Positions 1-8,807 of a stretch of 64,000 nt of DNA are shown piece after piece (the first letter of the stretch is position 1; every line of letters begins with the position of its first letter). The DNA is taken from the NCBI RefSeq assembly GCF_002812805.1, contig NZ_NMUM01000009.1:62001-126000 (forward strand), given 5' to 3'. Below the pieces are notes generated by a model, which worked only from the letters and a program-made list of their open reading frames with translations, was not told the origin of the DNA and ran no database searches. The position numbers were made by a program, and so were the translations under genes. The stretch comes from Microbacterium lacus. Its GTDB lineage: Bacteria > Actinomycetota > Actinomycetes > Actinomycetales > Microbacteriaceae.

Positions 1-10
1 CCTGAACTGC

Positions 11-265
11 TCAGCCCAGCGCGATGAGCAACGACAACACCGCGAGACCGATCACTACGGGCACCATCGTGTACCGCTCGGGCTTGCTCCGAGAGATCGC
101 GTTCAGGATGATTCCCAGCACAACGCTGCCGATGCGCACACCCGTGGGTAGAACGCGGTGCTGGCCGCCCCATGCGAAGTGCCCCCACGGCGCGCCCAGA
201 GCGAGCGCCAGCTGGAAGGCGGCAAGGCCGACGAGCACGACGGAGAGGGCGATCGCGTAGGGCAC
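11..265 (-). CDS. Small membrane protein, apparently internally shortened
   Basis: 84 residues from a GTG start. An N-terminal hydrophobic helix (about residues 3-24) is followed by a polar stretch rich in Gly, Trp and His (WGHFAWGGQHRVLPTGVRIG), then the segment LNAISRSKPERYTM and a second helix at the C-terminus. From memory of the family, homologues of about 120 residues have two further hydrophobic segments between the Arg-Ile-Gly-Ser motif and the Asn-Ala-Ile-Ser-Arg-Ser motif. Here the two motifs are almost fused, so roughly 40 residues seem to be missing in frame. Function is unknown. The deletion is an inference from recalled homologues and has not been checked by alignment. Confidence 0.55.
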   Translation of the reverse strand: MPYAIALSVVLVGLAAFQLALALGAPWGHFAWGGQHRVLPTGVRIGSVVLGIILNAISRSKPERYTMVPVVIGLAVLSLLIALG

Positions 266-416
266 GACTCACCGCAGCGGGCGAAGCATCCGGAACATCA
301 GCCTTCGCGCGAGGGGAACGTGAGAAGAGGGGTGAAGCGCCGGCCATCCTCGCGGGACTCGCCGGACCGAAACCGGGGTTGAACTCACGCATGGCACATC
401 CGGCGCGACATTGGGC

Positions 417-806
417 TCACGCGAGCTGTGCAGTCCAGGCCTTGATCATCCGCCGCAGCTCGAGCCGATCCTTGTCTGGCAGCGTTACGCCCGTGAACGT
501 CAGGACGAGCCGGTTGCGGTCGGCCCGGCGCGCGAAGGTCGGCAACGGGTCGAGGAGGATCTCCGGATGCTTCGGCTTCGGCTTCGCGCCCGTGTGCAGG
601 ATCAGCTGCACGGCCTCCGGCTTGCGCAGACTCATCGTCGCGAAGTCATCCGCGAGTGCATAATTCGGAGCCTTCCATTTGATGCTCTCGACCACGCCCG
701 GCACGGCGAGCAGCTCGTCCCGGATCGCGTCGATCACCGCGACGTGGCGGTGATCCGTCCCCGCGAGCAGGGCATCGACTTCCGCGGACCGCGTGGGAAG
801 GTCCAC
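417..806 (-). CDS. DUF1801 domain protein
   Basis: 129 residues, GTG start two bases after the stop codon of the upstream gene, so probably translationally coupled to it. The arrangement HRHVAVIDAIRDELL, then VVESIKWKAPNYAL, then a long C-terminal helix with LDKDRLELRRMIKAW-like character, matches the small YdhG/DUF1801 fold (residues about 15-125). No biochemical role is established for most members. It is the last gene of a leftward three-gene operon with an amidohydrolase and an amidotransferase-like protein. No signal peptide or membrane segment is visible. Confidence 0.75.
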   Translation of the reverse strand: MDLPTRSAEVDALLAGTDHRHVAVIDAIRDELLAVPGVVESIKWKAPNYALADDFATMSLRKPEAVQLILHTGAKPKPKHPEILLDPLPTFARRADRNRLVLTFTGVTLPDKDRLELRRMIKAWTAQLA

Positions 807-808
807 AG

Positions 809-1969
809 TCAGGGCGCGGCGACGGGAAAGTCCGGATAGACGCTCCAGCCCGCTTGGCGCTCCAACGCGGCCGCGAGTGAGAGCGCCGAAAACTGCGCGT
901 GGTCGAGCCCGAGGGGCGAACGCACATCGATCGCGAGGGGCGGCGGCTCACCGAACTTCGGGATTTCAACCTCGGCCCACGCTCCACCGTCGAGCTCGAT
1001 GCGAGGCCGCGCCGAACCCACGGCGAGCACGGGACTGTCTACCGCCAGCGAGATGACCGCGAGAGCGTCGATCTTGTTTACCGCGACCTGCACGACGAGC
1101 GTCGCCACGGCGTCGAACGCCGGGTCCACAACCTCGGGGGGAGTCATCGAGACAGAGCGTATCCCGGCACCCGCGATGGCGGGTTCGATCGGAACAGATC
1201 GGATCCCCGCCGCATCGATCATCGAGACCGTGTCCGACGGAACGTCATCCCACCCGCCCTGATCGACCCCGGTCGTCGCGATGACGAACGCTCCGGATGC
1301 GGCGCGCACGACGCGCAGGGTGTTGTAGTCCGGTCCGTGCCCCGACGGCAGGGTCTCGGGCGTGAAGCCGCGCTCCGCGAACGCCGCAGATGGGGTGGCT
1401 GCACGTCCCGCCGAGTGCACCACATAGAGGCCGGACGCGTCGAGCAGGAGGGCGTTGAGGCACGCGTCGGGGTACACGGCCCGCACCTCGTTCACGGCCG
1501 CCGCGATCGCGGTCAGGCGTTCCGTCTCGGCGGAGCCGGCGTCGCGGAGGTGCCGGCGGACCACTCCGAAGTAGACCTCGCTGTCGGTCGTCCCCACCAG
1601 CTCTGCGACATCGGCGGGCGCCAGCAGATCCAAGGCACGGTCGCGAGGCGCGAGCAACCCGTTGTGCTGGAACGCGAGCCCATCCCGTACGAAGGGTTGT
1701 GTGTTCTCGGGCAGGGCGGGCGACCCCTTACTGGCGAACCGCAGGTACAGCATCCGCGCGGCGCTGGCCTCGGCACCGTCGAGATCCGTCGGGACGAAGG
1801 CCGCGACGCCATCCTCTCCCTCGATCTCGCCGGAAGCACCGATCCACGCGGTCCCCCACCCGTCCGCGTGCAGTCGCGCGAGGTCCGCGAAGGCCTCGAG
1901 GAGTTCCACACCCCACGCCTCCGGCGGGGTGAGCGTGCGATCGGCGATATATGCCAGCATCCGAGACAT
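809..1969 (-). CDS. Class II glutamine amidotransferase-like protein with Ser nucleophile
   Basis: 386 residues. The N-terminus MSRMLAYIAD aligns with the MCRMLGYxA start typical of YafJ-type class II glutamine amidotransferases. Other fold markers are present: FQHNG (about residue 105) and GTTDSEVYFG (about residue 125). In this Ntn-hydrolase fold the second residue, normally Cys, becomes the N-terminal nucleophile after Met removal; here the codon is TCT (Ser). Ser can serve in other Ntn hydrolases, so it may be an amidase that does not use glutamine, or it may be inactive. The C-terminal 130 or so residues carry no motif I recognise. It sits between an amidohydrolase (upstream) and a DUF1801 gene in one leftward operon, so a hydrolytic role on an amide substrate is plausible. 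Confidence 0.75.
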   Translation of the reverse strand: MSRMLAYIADRTLTPPEAWGVELLEAFADLARLHADGWGTAWIGASGEIEGEDGVAAFVPTDLDGAEASAARMLYLRFASKGSPALPENTQPFVRDGLAFQHNGLLAPRDRALDLLAPADVAELVGTTDSEVYFGVVRRHLRDAGSAETERLTAIAAAVNEVRAVYPDACLNALLLDASGLYVVHSAGRAATPSAAFAERGFTPETLPSGHGPDYNTLRVVRAASGAFVIATTGVDQGGWDDVPSDTVSMIDAAGIRSVPIEPAIAGAGIRSVSMTPPEVVDPAFDAVATLVVQVAVNKIDALAVISLAVDSPVLAVGSARPRIELDGGAWAEVEIPKFGEPPPLAIDVRSPLGLDHAQFSALSLAAALERQAGWSVYPDFPVAAP

Positions 1970-1985
1970 CCGGCGCTCCTCTTAT

Positions 1986-3716
1986 TCAGACGTTCGCGGC
2001 GTGCGGAGTGTGATGACAGCAGGCCGGCGGCCCCATCGCGCGCAGCTTCTCGAACGACGCACGATCGACCTGCCCGGATGCCTCGACGAACTCCTTCACG
2101 TCGATCCGCTGCCCACCGAGCCACGTGCCGTGAACGCGAATCTCGCCGATCCGCTCCGGCGCAACGGCGTAGGGGTCGGCCGAGAGTTCGACGAAGTCGG
2201 CGAGTTTGCCCGGCTCGATCGATCCGACATCGCCGTCCGTGCCGAGCGCGTACGCGGCGTTGATCGTCTGGGCGCAGAGCGCCTCCCACAACGTCGCGGC
2301 TTGATCGGGTCCATGCACGGCGCCCGAACTCGTGCGACGCGTGACCGCGGTCTGCACGTTGAGCAGGGGCGTCGGCGGCGAGACGCTCCCATCGTTGTGG
2401 AAGGACGGATGCACCCCTGCATCAAAAGCGTCGCGGAAGCGCTGCCACCCGGCGCCCGTCTCGGTGGCGAACAGCTGCCCGTCGAGCAGATCGCCCCAGT
2501 AGTAGTACTGGAACGGACCCATCGACGCGACCACACCGAGGCTCGCCGCGCGCCGGAACTGCTCGCCCCGCGCGCCTCCGACGTGCTCGACGCGCCACCG
2601 GTGGTCGGTCCCGAGCAGCTGGTGCTTCTCGAGTGCGCGCCCGAAGGCGTCGAGGACGATGTCGAGGCCGATGTCGCCGTTGACGTGGAAGGCCATCTGC
2701 CACCCCTCGGGGGCGTGCTCGTCGAGCAGCGCGTCGAGGCGCTCGCGAGGGTAGTTCATCATCTTCTCGCCCGGGACGCCGGCCGCGATCCCGGCCGCAC
2801 GGGTCGCCGGGGTGTCGAGGTACGGCTCGGACATTGCAACGTTGCCAACCCAGGGCGAGCCGTCCGCCCACAGCTTGATTCCACGCTTGTGTAGCATCGT
2901 CGCCGGGACGTCTGAAACGAAGGGGTCACCACAGTCGGCCTCGGTGGACATGTGGTACAAAGCGACCCGCAACGGCGCGCTCGGCAGGGCGGCCAACGCC
3001 TCGTACGCGGGCTTGAGGCTGCTCTGGTAGGTGTGCTCGGACGTCGAGGTGATGCCCGCGCGTGACATGTAGGCGTAGTACTCGACCGCACCCTGCAATG
3101 GCTTACCCGGCAGCGCGGCCAGCACGGGATGAGCGATGGTGAGGCAGGCGGGGACCTCGGTGGCCGAGCCATCCAGGCTCCCGTCAGCGAGACGCCCGTA
3201 GCTACCGCCGGGCGGATCGGCGGGCGGGCTATCGATCCAGCCGAGCGCGCGCAGCACCGCAGACGACACGTACGCCGTGTGTCCCGAGTTGCCGAAGACG
3301 AGCACGAGCCGGTCGCCGAAGATGGCGTCGAGGAATGCTGCGGTCGGCGCCTCGTGGTTCTGCAGGAGTCCGTCGTAACCGAAGAACGACAGGGCCGTTC
3401 CCGCGGCGGTCTCGGCGATCGCCTTCTGGAAGATCGTGAGCACCGCATCCCAGGTGGGCGCAACCCACGGGGCGATGTAGTAGCCCGGCGGCATGGTGGC
3501 CATGCCGCTGAGAACCGGGTGGGAGTGGGAGTCGATGAAACCGGGCATCAGAACGGCTGCGCCTGAGTCGCGGACCTCGGCATCGGGCAGGGCCGCCCGG
3601 CATTCGGCGAGCGAGCCAACCGCGACGATCCGCTCCCCCGAGATGGCGACGGCCTCGGCGCGCGGCTTCTTCGGGTCCATGGTGAGGATTGAGCCTGCGG
3701 TGAGCACGTAGTCCAT
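1986..3716 (-). CDS. Amidohydrolase, YtcJ-type (amidohydrolase family 3)
   Basis: 576 residues. The start MDYVLTAGSILTMDP is preceded by a strong Shine-Dalgarno (GAGGAGA, 8 bases away); an upstream in-frame codon at 3758 lacks one. The N-terminal beta-sandwich is followed by the metal-binding GFIDSHSHP motif (HxH, about residue 70), further His residues in FHVNGDIG (about 345) and RVEHVGG (about 375), and the FHNDGSVSPP segment (about 440) near the end of the TIM barrel. This matches metal-dependent amidohydrolases of the YtcJ group, whose substrates are mostly unknown. It is the first gene of a leftward operon with the amidotransferase-like and DUF1801 genes. Cytoplasmic, with no signal peptide. 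Confidence 0.85.
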   Translation of the reverse strand: MDYVLTAGSILTMDPKKPRAEAVAISGERIVAVGSLAECRAALPDAEVRDSGAAVLMPGFIDSHSHPVLSGMATMPPGYYIAPWVAPTWDAVLTIFQKAIAETAAGTALSFFGYDGLLQNHEAPTAAFLDAIFGDRLVLVFGNSGHTAYVSSAVLRALGWIDSPPADPPGGSYGRLADGSLDGSATEVPACLTIAHPVLAALPGKPLQGAVEYYAYMSRAGITSTSEHTYQSSLKPAYEALAALPSAPLRVALYHMSTEADCGDPFVSDVPATMLHKRGIKLWADGSPWVGNVAMSEPYLDTPATRAAGIAAGVPGEKMMNYPRERLDALLDEHAPEGWQMAFHVNGDIGLDIVLDAFGRALEKHQLLGTDHRWRVEHVGGARGEQFRRAASLGVVASMGPFQYYYWGDLLDGQLFATETGAGWQRFRDAFDAGVHPSFHNDGSVSPPTPLLNVQTAVTRRTSSGAVHGPDQAATLWEALCAQTINAAYALGTDGDVGSIEPGKLADFVELSADPYAVAPERIGEIRVHGTWLGGQRIDVKEFVEASGQVDRASFEKLRAMGPPACCHHTPHAANV

Positions 3717-4042
3717 CAGGCGAGTCTCCTCGAGGGCGCAACCGATCCCCGGGGACACATGGGGATGTGCACATCATGGCTCACATGGGCACCAGCGATG
3801 CACTTTTGCGCGACACGGGCGACAAAATGGCCGCACTGGTACTCACAGACGGGACCGTCCGCTAGAGTGACGAACAGCACACTCTGCGGCTGGGGCCCGG
3901 AGTTACGTCGATCTGGGGTTGACGTGAAGTGCGTAAGGGGAAACGAGTCGGTGCATTTACCGTGCGCGGATTCTATGTCGACTGGGGATGACATGAAAAT
4001 TGGGGACGCGTGGGGACGCGTGCGGAATTCCGCTGGGGAACG
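3717..4042. other. Intergenic leader between amidohydrolase and polysaccharide locus
   Basis: A 326-base stretch with no convincing gene. It should hold divergent promoters. On the plus strand a -10-like TAGAGT lies at 3863-3868. From 3889 to 4038 there are six TGGGG runs (near 3891, 3914, 3981, 3998, 4009 and 4034), including CGACTGGGG at 3979-3987, a word that recurs in two other leaders of the same locus. The long leader and G-runs suggest RNA-level control, but no known riboswitch is recognised. Confidence 0.5.
3863..3868 (+). promoter_or_regulatory. Candidate -10 element, sugar transferase gene
   Basis: TAGAGT within CGCTAGAGTGA. The same 11-base word occurs at 16754-16764 in front of a glycosyltransferase gene in the same locus, and a similar GCTACAGTGA lies at 7978-7987. 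No good -35 is seen at the usual distance, so the sigma factor is unclear. Confidence 0.4.
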
Positions 4043-5584
4043 ATGACCGCGATCGATGATGTGCGCGTTTTCGCGCCACCGATCCATATTGCGCCCGCGA
4101 AAGTCGGTCACCCGACAAGTGGTCGTACCGTCGCGAACGCGGCGCCGCGCATTCAACCGGGGCTGGAACAGCGCCGGCTGTGGGAGCGTCGGTATCTGAG
4201 ACGACTCCGAGTAACTGACACCGTCATCGTCCTCGCGACGGTGGCAAGCACCGCATTCGGTGCCGTGGCATTCCCGGGTCTGACCGATGCCCATCTACCG
4301 AATGTCATCCGCGTCCCGGCGCTGACGGCGCTGACGTGGCTCGTCGTGCTCGCAATCATGAACACGCGCGACGCACGCATCATGGGCGCGGGGCCGAGCG
4401 AATACAAGCGAGTCGCCCATGCGACCGGTCTCGCCTTCGGTCTCTTGGCGATCGCGTTCGTCATCTTCCAGTGGCAGGGCGTGCGTTTCCAGCTCATCTT
4501 CGCGATGCCGATCGGCCTCGTCGCTTTGCTGATCGGGCGATGGTCGTGGCGCAAGTGGTTGCTTGCGAAGCGTCGGCTTGGGCACTATGCATCACGGGCG
4601 ATCGTCATCGGCAGCCGAAAGGACGTCCGATACGTCATCAAGCGCCTGGAAAAGGACGGCCAGCTCGGCTACATAGTGGTAGGGACTGCGATCGCCGATG
4701 GTCGCACCGACGGCGTAGTCGTCGGGCGCCGCACATACGGTGTCGTGAGCAGCGTCGGTTCAGTCGCCAGTGTCGCGCGCGAAATCAATGCAGACACGAT
4801 CATCGTGGCGAGCACTCCCCCGGACGACCCGGGATTCATCAAGCGGCTGAGCTGGCAGCTCGAGGGGACTGCCGCGGAGCTGATCCTCTCCAGTCGACTC
4901 GCAGATGTCGCCGGTCCTCGGATCTCCCTTCGACCCGTCGAAGGGCTGCCACTCATCCACGTGCGCATCCCCACCTTCGAGGGTGGTCCGCACCTCGTCA
5001 AACGCGCGTTCGACGTCGTCGTGTCGCTCATCGCGCTCATATCTATCAGCGTGCTCGCGCCGTTTATAGCCATCGCGATCAAGATCGACTCGCAAGGACC
5101 CGTCTTCTTCCGTCAGCTGAGGGTTGGACGTGACGGACGCGGCTTCCGCATGGTCAAGTTCCGGTCGATGACGACCACGGCGGAGCAAGAGCTCGCCGCG
5201 CTTCTCGACGCAAACGAGGGCTCAGGCCCGCTGTTCAAGATGAAAGCGGACCCTCGAGTTACCCGGGTCGGTCGAATCCTCCGGAAGTTCTCGCTCGACG
5301 AACTGCCTCAGTTCTGGAACGTACTCGTGGGCGACATGAGCATTGTCGGACCCCGTCCGCCACTGCCCAGCGAGGTCACCGCGTACGACGGCCGCGTCTT
5401 CCGGCGTTTGTACATCAAGCCCGGAATCACCGGGCTGTGGCAGGTCAGCGGTCGCAGCGACCTCTCATGGGAAGAAAGCGTGAAACTGGACCTTCGCTAT
5501 GTCGAGAACTGGTCGCTCACACACGACCTGATAATCATGTGGCGGACCGTGAAGGTCATGCTGCAGCCGAGCGGGGCGTACTGA
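4043..5584 (+). CDS. Undecaprenyl-phosphate sugar-phosphate transferase (initiating)
   Basis: 513 residues from ATG 4043; a start 33 bases upstream is also open. It has four or five N-terminal membrane helices (from about residue 57), a central nucleotide-fold-like region, and a C-terminal bacterial sugar transferase domain from about residue 318. That domain starts with VKRAFDVVVSLIAL and carries KFRSM (about 371), RRFSLDELPQ-like RKFSLDELPQFWNV, the DMSIVGPRPPL signature (about 436) and KPGITGLWQVSGRS (about 460). This is the WbaP/CpsE class that starts surface-polysaccharide repeat units on the lipid carrier at the inner membrane face. The next gene starts two bases after its stop, indicating an operon. 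Confidence 0.93.
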   Translation: MTAIDDVRVFAPPIHIAPAKVGHPTSGRTVANAAPRIQPGLEQRRLWERRYLRRLRVTDTVIVLATVASTAFGAVAFPGLTDAHLPNVIRVPALTALTWLVVLAIMNTRDARIMGAGPSEYKRVAHATGLAFGLLAIAFVIFQWQGVRFQLIFAMPIGLVALLIGRWSWRKWLLAKRRLGHYASRAIVIGSRKDVRYVIKRLEKDGQLGYIVVGTAIADGRTDGVVVGRRTYGVVSSVGSVASVAREINADTIIVASTPPDDPGFIKRLSWQLEGTAAELILSSRLADVAGPRISLRPVEGLPLIHVRIPTFEGGPHLVKRAFDVVVSLIALISISVLAPFIAIAIKIDSQGPVFFRQLRVGRDGRGFRMVKFRSMTTTAEQELAALLDANEGSGPLFKMKADPRVTRVGRILRKFSLDELPQFWNVLVGDMSIVGPRPPLPSEVTAYDGRVFRRLYIKPGITGLWQVSGRSDLSWEESVKLDLRYVENWSLTHDLIIMWRTVKVMLQPSGAY

Positions 5585-5585
5585 A

Positions 5586-6416
5586 ATGGCCACGGTCATG
5601 AACGTCACGCGCGGCGCATTCGCCGTAGCCCCCCGCGCAAGCGCCTACGTAGCGGGAGCGCGCGTTGACTCCGTCGGCATGGATGCCGCGGTAGAAACCG
5701 TCATCGGATGGACGCGCGAGAACCAACAGAGGGTCGCCGTCGGTGTGAACGCACACGTCTCCAACCTCGCCCGTCGCGATCCTGAGCTGCGCCACTTTCT
5801 CGAAGGCAGCGATCTGAACTACGCCGACGGGCAGTCGGTGGTCTGGGCCGCTCGCGCTCTGGGCGCGAGTGTGTCCGAGAGGGTGGCGACGACCGATCTC
5901 GCCCCACCGCTACTGCAACGCGCGGCGCGTGAGAACCTCAACGTGTTCTTCTTCGGCGGACAGCCCGGCGTCGCCGAGAGCGCGGCCGAACAGATGCGGC
6001 GGATCGCTCCCGACGTGAAGATTGCCACTCATCACGGATACGTCGATGCCGAAGGTGTGGAAGAAGTGCTGCGGGAAATCCGCGCCCACGGAACGGATCT
6101 GCTCTTTGTCGGTCTGGGTGACCCAGTCCAGCAGGCGTGGGTGCGCGACCACGGAACACGGTCCGGCGCTACGGCGATCCTCACCTGCGGCGGGCTGTTC
6201 GACTGGCTGAGCGGCGCGAACAAACGCGCGCCGGCGTGGATGATCACCGCGGGTCTCGAATGGGCGTGGCGCTTGATGATCGAGCCGAAGCGCTTGGCAC
6301 GCCGTTACCTCGTCGGCAATCCCGCTTTCATTCTTGCTCTCGCGATTCAATTTGCAACGCGGAGTACTCGTCGGATTGGACACAGGGGCGAGGGTTCAGC
6401 CAGCCTGGACGCATGA
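5586..6416 (+). CDS. WecG/TagA/CpsF family glycosyltransferase (GT26)
   Basis: 276 residues. Typical GT26 features are VGVNAHVSNLARRDPELR (about 50), the YADGQSVVWAARALG segment, FFFGGQPGVAESAAEQ (about 120), DLLFVGLGDPVQQAWV (about 170) and a C-terminal amphipathic region with GLEWAWRLMIEPKRLARRYL. Members transfer N-acetylmannosamine(-uronate) or related sugars to undecaprenyl-PP-linked acceptors, so this is the likely second step after the initiating transferase just upstream. It overlaps the flippase gene by four bases (ATGA). Donor sugar cannot be read from the sequence. Confidence 0.92.
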   Translation: MATVMNVTRGAFAVAPRASAYVAGARVDSVGMDAAVETVIGWTRENQQRVAVGVNAHVSNLARRDPELRHFLEGSDLNYADGQSVVWAARALGASVSERVATTDLAPPLLQRAARENLNVFFFGGQPGVAESAAEQMRRIAPDVKIATHHGYVDAEGVEEVLREIRAHGTDLLFVGLGDPVQQAWVRDHGTRSGATAILTCGGLFDWLSGANKRAPAWMITAGLEWAWRLMIEPKRLARRYLVGNPAFILALAIQFATRSTRRIGHRGEGSASLDA

Positions 6417-7942
6417 CGACTGCCGAAGACGAACGCGGTCGTCGCCGCGAACTCGCACGCGGCGGTTCGATCGGGTTGATCGGGTCAGTCTTCAGCGCGG
6501 GCATGGGCTTCGTCCTCATCATCGTTCTCGGCTCGCTCGGCGACTACCGCTCGGGTGTCATCCTGCAAGCCATCGGCGTGTACTCGATCGCCCTAGGCGT
6601 CGCTCGGCTCGGAATGGATTCGGCCGCCGTGTGGATCATGCCGCGGCTGAAGGCGACGCGCAGCTCCGACACCGCCAGCGCCGCCGCGTTCGTCATCTGC
6701 TCGGCGGCGCTCGGCGGCATCGTGTGCGCCGCCTTGATCTATCTCGGACTGCTCGTCCTGACATCCCTATCGATGTGGGAGCCGGACGTCATCGCCGCCC
6801 TCACAGCCATCGCGTGGACCCTGCCCATCGCGTCGGCATTCCTCGCCACGCTGGCCACTCTGCGCGGACTGGGCGACATCCTGCCCTACGTCGTAATCGG
6901 GAGTATCGCCGTTCCTGCGCTACGTCCTGCTGCGGTCCTGGTGGTTATTGGGCTCGGGAGCGGCGTCGCCGCCGTCGCTCTGGCTTGGGCGTCACCCGTC
7001 GTCATCGCGCTCGGCGCGGCACTGATCGTGGTCCGCGCGCAGCTCCGACGGCCTGCAGGCTCACTCAACGTCTCCCCACCAGCCGTCGACGACGACGATT
7101 CCCTGGCACGACCCCGCAGGGCAATCAGGCGATACGCCGGACCTCGCGTGCTGTCCTCGTCGCTCGAACAACTACTGCTGTGGCTCGACGTCGTCCTGGT
7201 CGGCGCGATCGCGGGGGCGGCCGACGCCGGCGTCTATGGCACAGCCAGTCGCTTCGTCGCTGCCGCACTGATTGTGGACACGGCGATCAGGCTCGTCGTT
7301 TCGCCGGAGTTCAGTCGTCTGCTTCACGTCCGCGCGCACAACGAGCTGCGTTCCATTTACTCCACGGCGACGCGGTGGCTGGTGCTCTTCAGCAGCCCCA
7401 TCATCCTCACGCTCGTGACGTTCGCCCCGCTCGTCCTCTCCCTCGTCGGGGAGGAATTCGTTCGCGGCGCGAGCGCAATCGTGATCCTCGGCATCGGCGC
7501 GCTCGTGACCCTTCTCGCTGGCAACATCCACTCCGTCCTCTTAATGAGCGGGAGAAGCGGTTGGGCGGCGTTCAACAAGGCCGTCGTGGTCGCTTTGAAC
7601 GTTGGGCTCATCTGGTGGTGGGTCCCTCTGTGGGGCATCAACGGTGCCGCTGCCGCTTGGGCAGTCTGCATGATGGTGGATGCGCTTCTAGCGTGGGCGG
7701 AGATCCGAATTCTGGTCGGCATCAAAATCGGCCTGGTCGACGGCATGTACCCGCTGTTCATAGCCCTGGTGACCGTGGGGATCCCGGCCATCGCCATCCG
7801 CCTCTGGTGGGGACCTACATGGCCGGCTCTGTTCGTGGCCGTTGCGGTCGGCGGTGTCCTCTTCCTCCTGTGGTGCCGCCTTGACCGCGAACGTCTCCAC
7901 TTCCGCGATCTTCGCGGTTTGGCGGCGCGCCGCGCAGGATAA
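6413..7942 (+). CDS. Wzx-type polysaccharide flippase (MOP superfamily)
   Basis: 509 residues, ATG at 6413 overlapping the preceding stop (ATGA), which fixes the start. About 12-14 hydrophobic helices are spread over the whole length, beginning RGGSIGLIGSVFSAGMGFVL, with a cytoplasmic loop rich in Asp, Arg and Pro around residues 215-245 (SPPAVDDDDSLARPRRAIRR). The layout and the AGAADAGVYGTASRFVAA segment are typical of lipid-linked oligosaccharide flippases. It is placed directly after the first two glycosyltransferases and presumably exports the repeat unit to the outer face for polymerisation. Confidence 0.88.
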   Translation: MTTAEDERGRRRELARGGSIGLIGSVFSAGMGFVLIIVLGSLGDYRSGVILQAIGVYSIALGVARLGMDSAAVWIMPRLKATRSSDTASAAAFVICSAALGGIVCAALIYLGLLVLTSLSMWEPDVIAALTAIAWTLPIASAFLATLATLRGLGDILPYVVIGSIAVPALRPAAVLVVIGLGSGVAAVALAWASPVVIALGAALIVVRAQLRRPAGSLNVSPPAVDDDDSLARPRRAIRRYAGPRVLSSSLEQLLLWLDVVLVGAIAGAADAGVYGTASRFVAAALIVDTAIRLVVSPEFSRLLHVRAHNELRSIYSTATRWLVLFSSPIILTLVTFAPLVLSLVGEEFVRGASAIVILGIGALVTLLAGNIHSVLLMSGRSGWAAFNKAVVVALNVGLIWWWVPLWGINGAAAAWAVCMMVDALLAWAEIRILVGIKIGLVDGMYPLFIALVTVGIPAIAIRLWWGPTWPALFVAVAVGGVLFLLWCRLDRERLHFRDLRGLAARRAG

Positions 7943-7979
7943 TCCGCCAGCGGGACTATCGCTCCGGAGTCGCCGGTGC

Positions 7980-7985
7980 TACAGT
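7980..7985 (+). promoter_or_regulatory. Candidate -10 element, 8111 gene
   Basis: TACAGT in the context GCTACAGTGA, similar to the elements at 3863 and 16756. Downstream lie G-runs and the 12-base word GCGACTGGGGTC (8007-8018), also present at 19141-19152 ahead of the vanZ-like gene. Confidence 0.4.
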
Positions 7986-8110
7986 GACCGGATTGGGGGG
8001 TTTGCCGCGACTGGGGTCGCGGTACCGGCTGTTGGATTCGGATGGGACCGAAGACCGACGACCCGGTCCGATGTGATGTCGGGAACGCATAAGAGCTTTG
8101 GGGAAGCGAC

Positions 8111-8749
8111 TTGGGGATCGAGAAGACTGACGCGCCGCGGCGCACCACGCAACGTACTCGCGTGTGGATATGGGGGATTGTCGCGGTCGCGACCCTCGGA
8201 GCGGCGGCAGTCGTCGCGGCCGTCGCCATCGAACCGGGCAGCATCGGCGGAGTGCCCACGCCATCGGAGACCGAGGCCGGCCCGGCACCTTACGTCAGCG
8301 TCGCACCGGTCCCACCAGCGGCGCCCAGCGATCCTGGCGCATTGGACGACGGATCTGCGGAGACGCTCGTCACCACCGTGCTCGATGCCGTCGCGACAAC
8401 CCCGCCGGGCGCCGATCCGGCCGCTGTGCTCGCTGGCGTAGCCGAGGGAAGCTATCTCAGCGAAATCGCGGCGCAGTATCAGGAGCTGGACACCAACGGC
8501 TGGACGATATCGGGTCAGCCCGTCGTCGAGACGGCCGTCGTCACCTCGCTCGACACGCAGGTCGCCCCCGCGACAGCGGTCGTCAGCGCGTGCATCGACT
8601 CCAGCGGGGTGACCACCCTGGACTCGGCCGGCGTCGCCTTCGGCGGGCAGACCGCGCCCCGCTCCACACACCTCTTCGGCCTCGCGCAGAGCGCCGACGG
8701 CACGTGGAAGATCACCTCGCATTGGTTCCCCGATGACGCTGCCTGCTGA
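8111..8749 (+). CDS. Membrane-anchored hypothetical protein of the polysaccharide locus
   Basis: 212 residues from a TTG start preceded by TTGGGGA. One transmembrane helix (about residues 18-40, VWIWGIVAVATLGAAAVVAA) follows a short basic N-terminus, so the C-terminal part should be outside the cell. After a Pro/Ala-rich linker, the region from about 80 to 212 alternates helices and strands in an NTF2-like or DUF4878-like manner and ends in ITSHWFPDDAAC. I cannot assign a function. It lies between the flippase and the giant secreted protein, so it may assist surface attachment or assembly. Confidence 0.7.
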   Translation: MGIEKTDAPRRTTQRTRVWIWGIVAVATLGAAAVVAAVAIEPGSIGGVPTPSETEAGPAPYVSVAPVPPAAPSDPGALDDGSAETLVTTVLDAVATTPPGADPAAVLAGVAEGSYLSEIAAQYQELDTNGWTISGQPVVETAVVTSLDTQVAPATAVVSACIDSSGVTTLDSAGVAFGGQTAPRSTHLFGLAQSADGTWKITSHWFPDDAAC

Positions 8750-8807
8750 ACACATGTCCGCGCCATCGCACTCAACCACTTCTCGAACGACACTCTCGGA
8801 GGCCCAC

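Noticed and set aside
899-2263. Long plus-strand open frame opposite the amidotransferase-like gene
   Set aside because: Arg-rich translation without motifs, and the opposite strand has clear family motifs; a GC-rich antisense shadow.
3717-4042. Known riboswitch in the polysaccharide leader
   Set aside because: G-rich runs but no ydaO/c-di-GMP type consensus that I can recognise.
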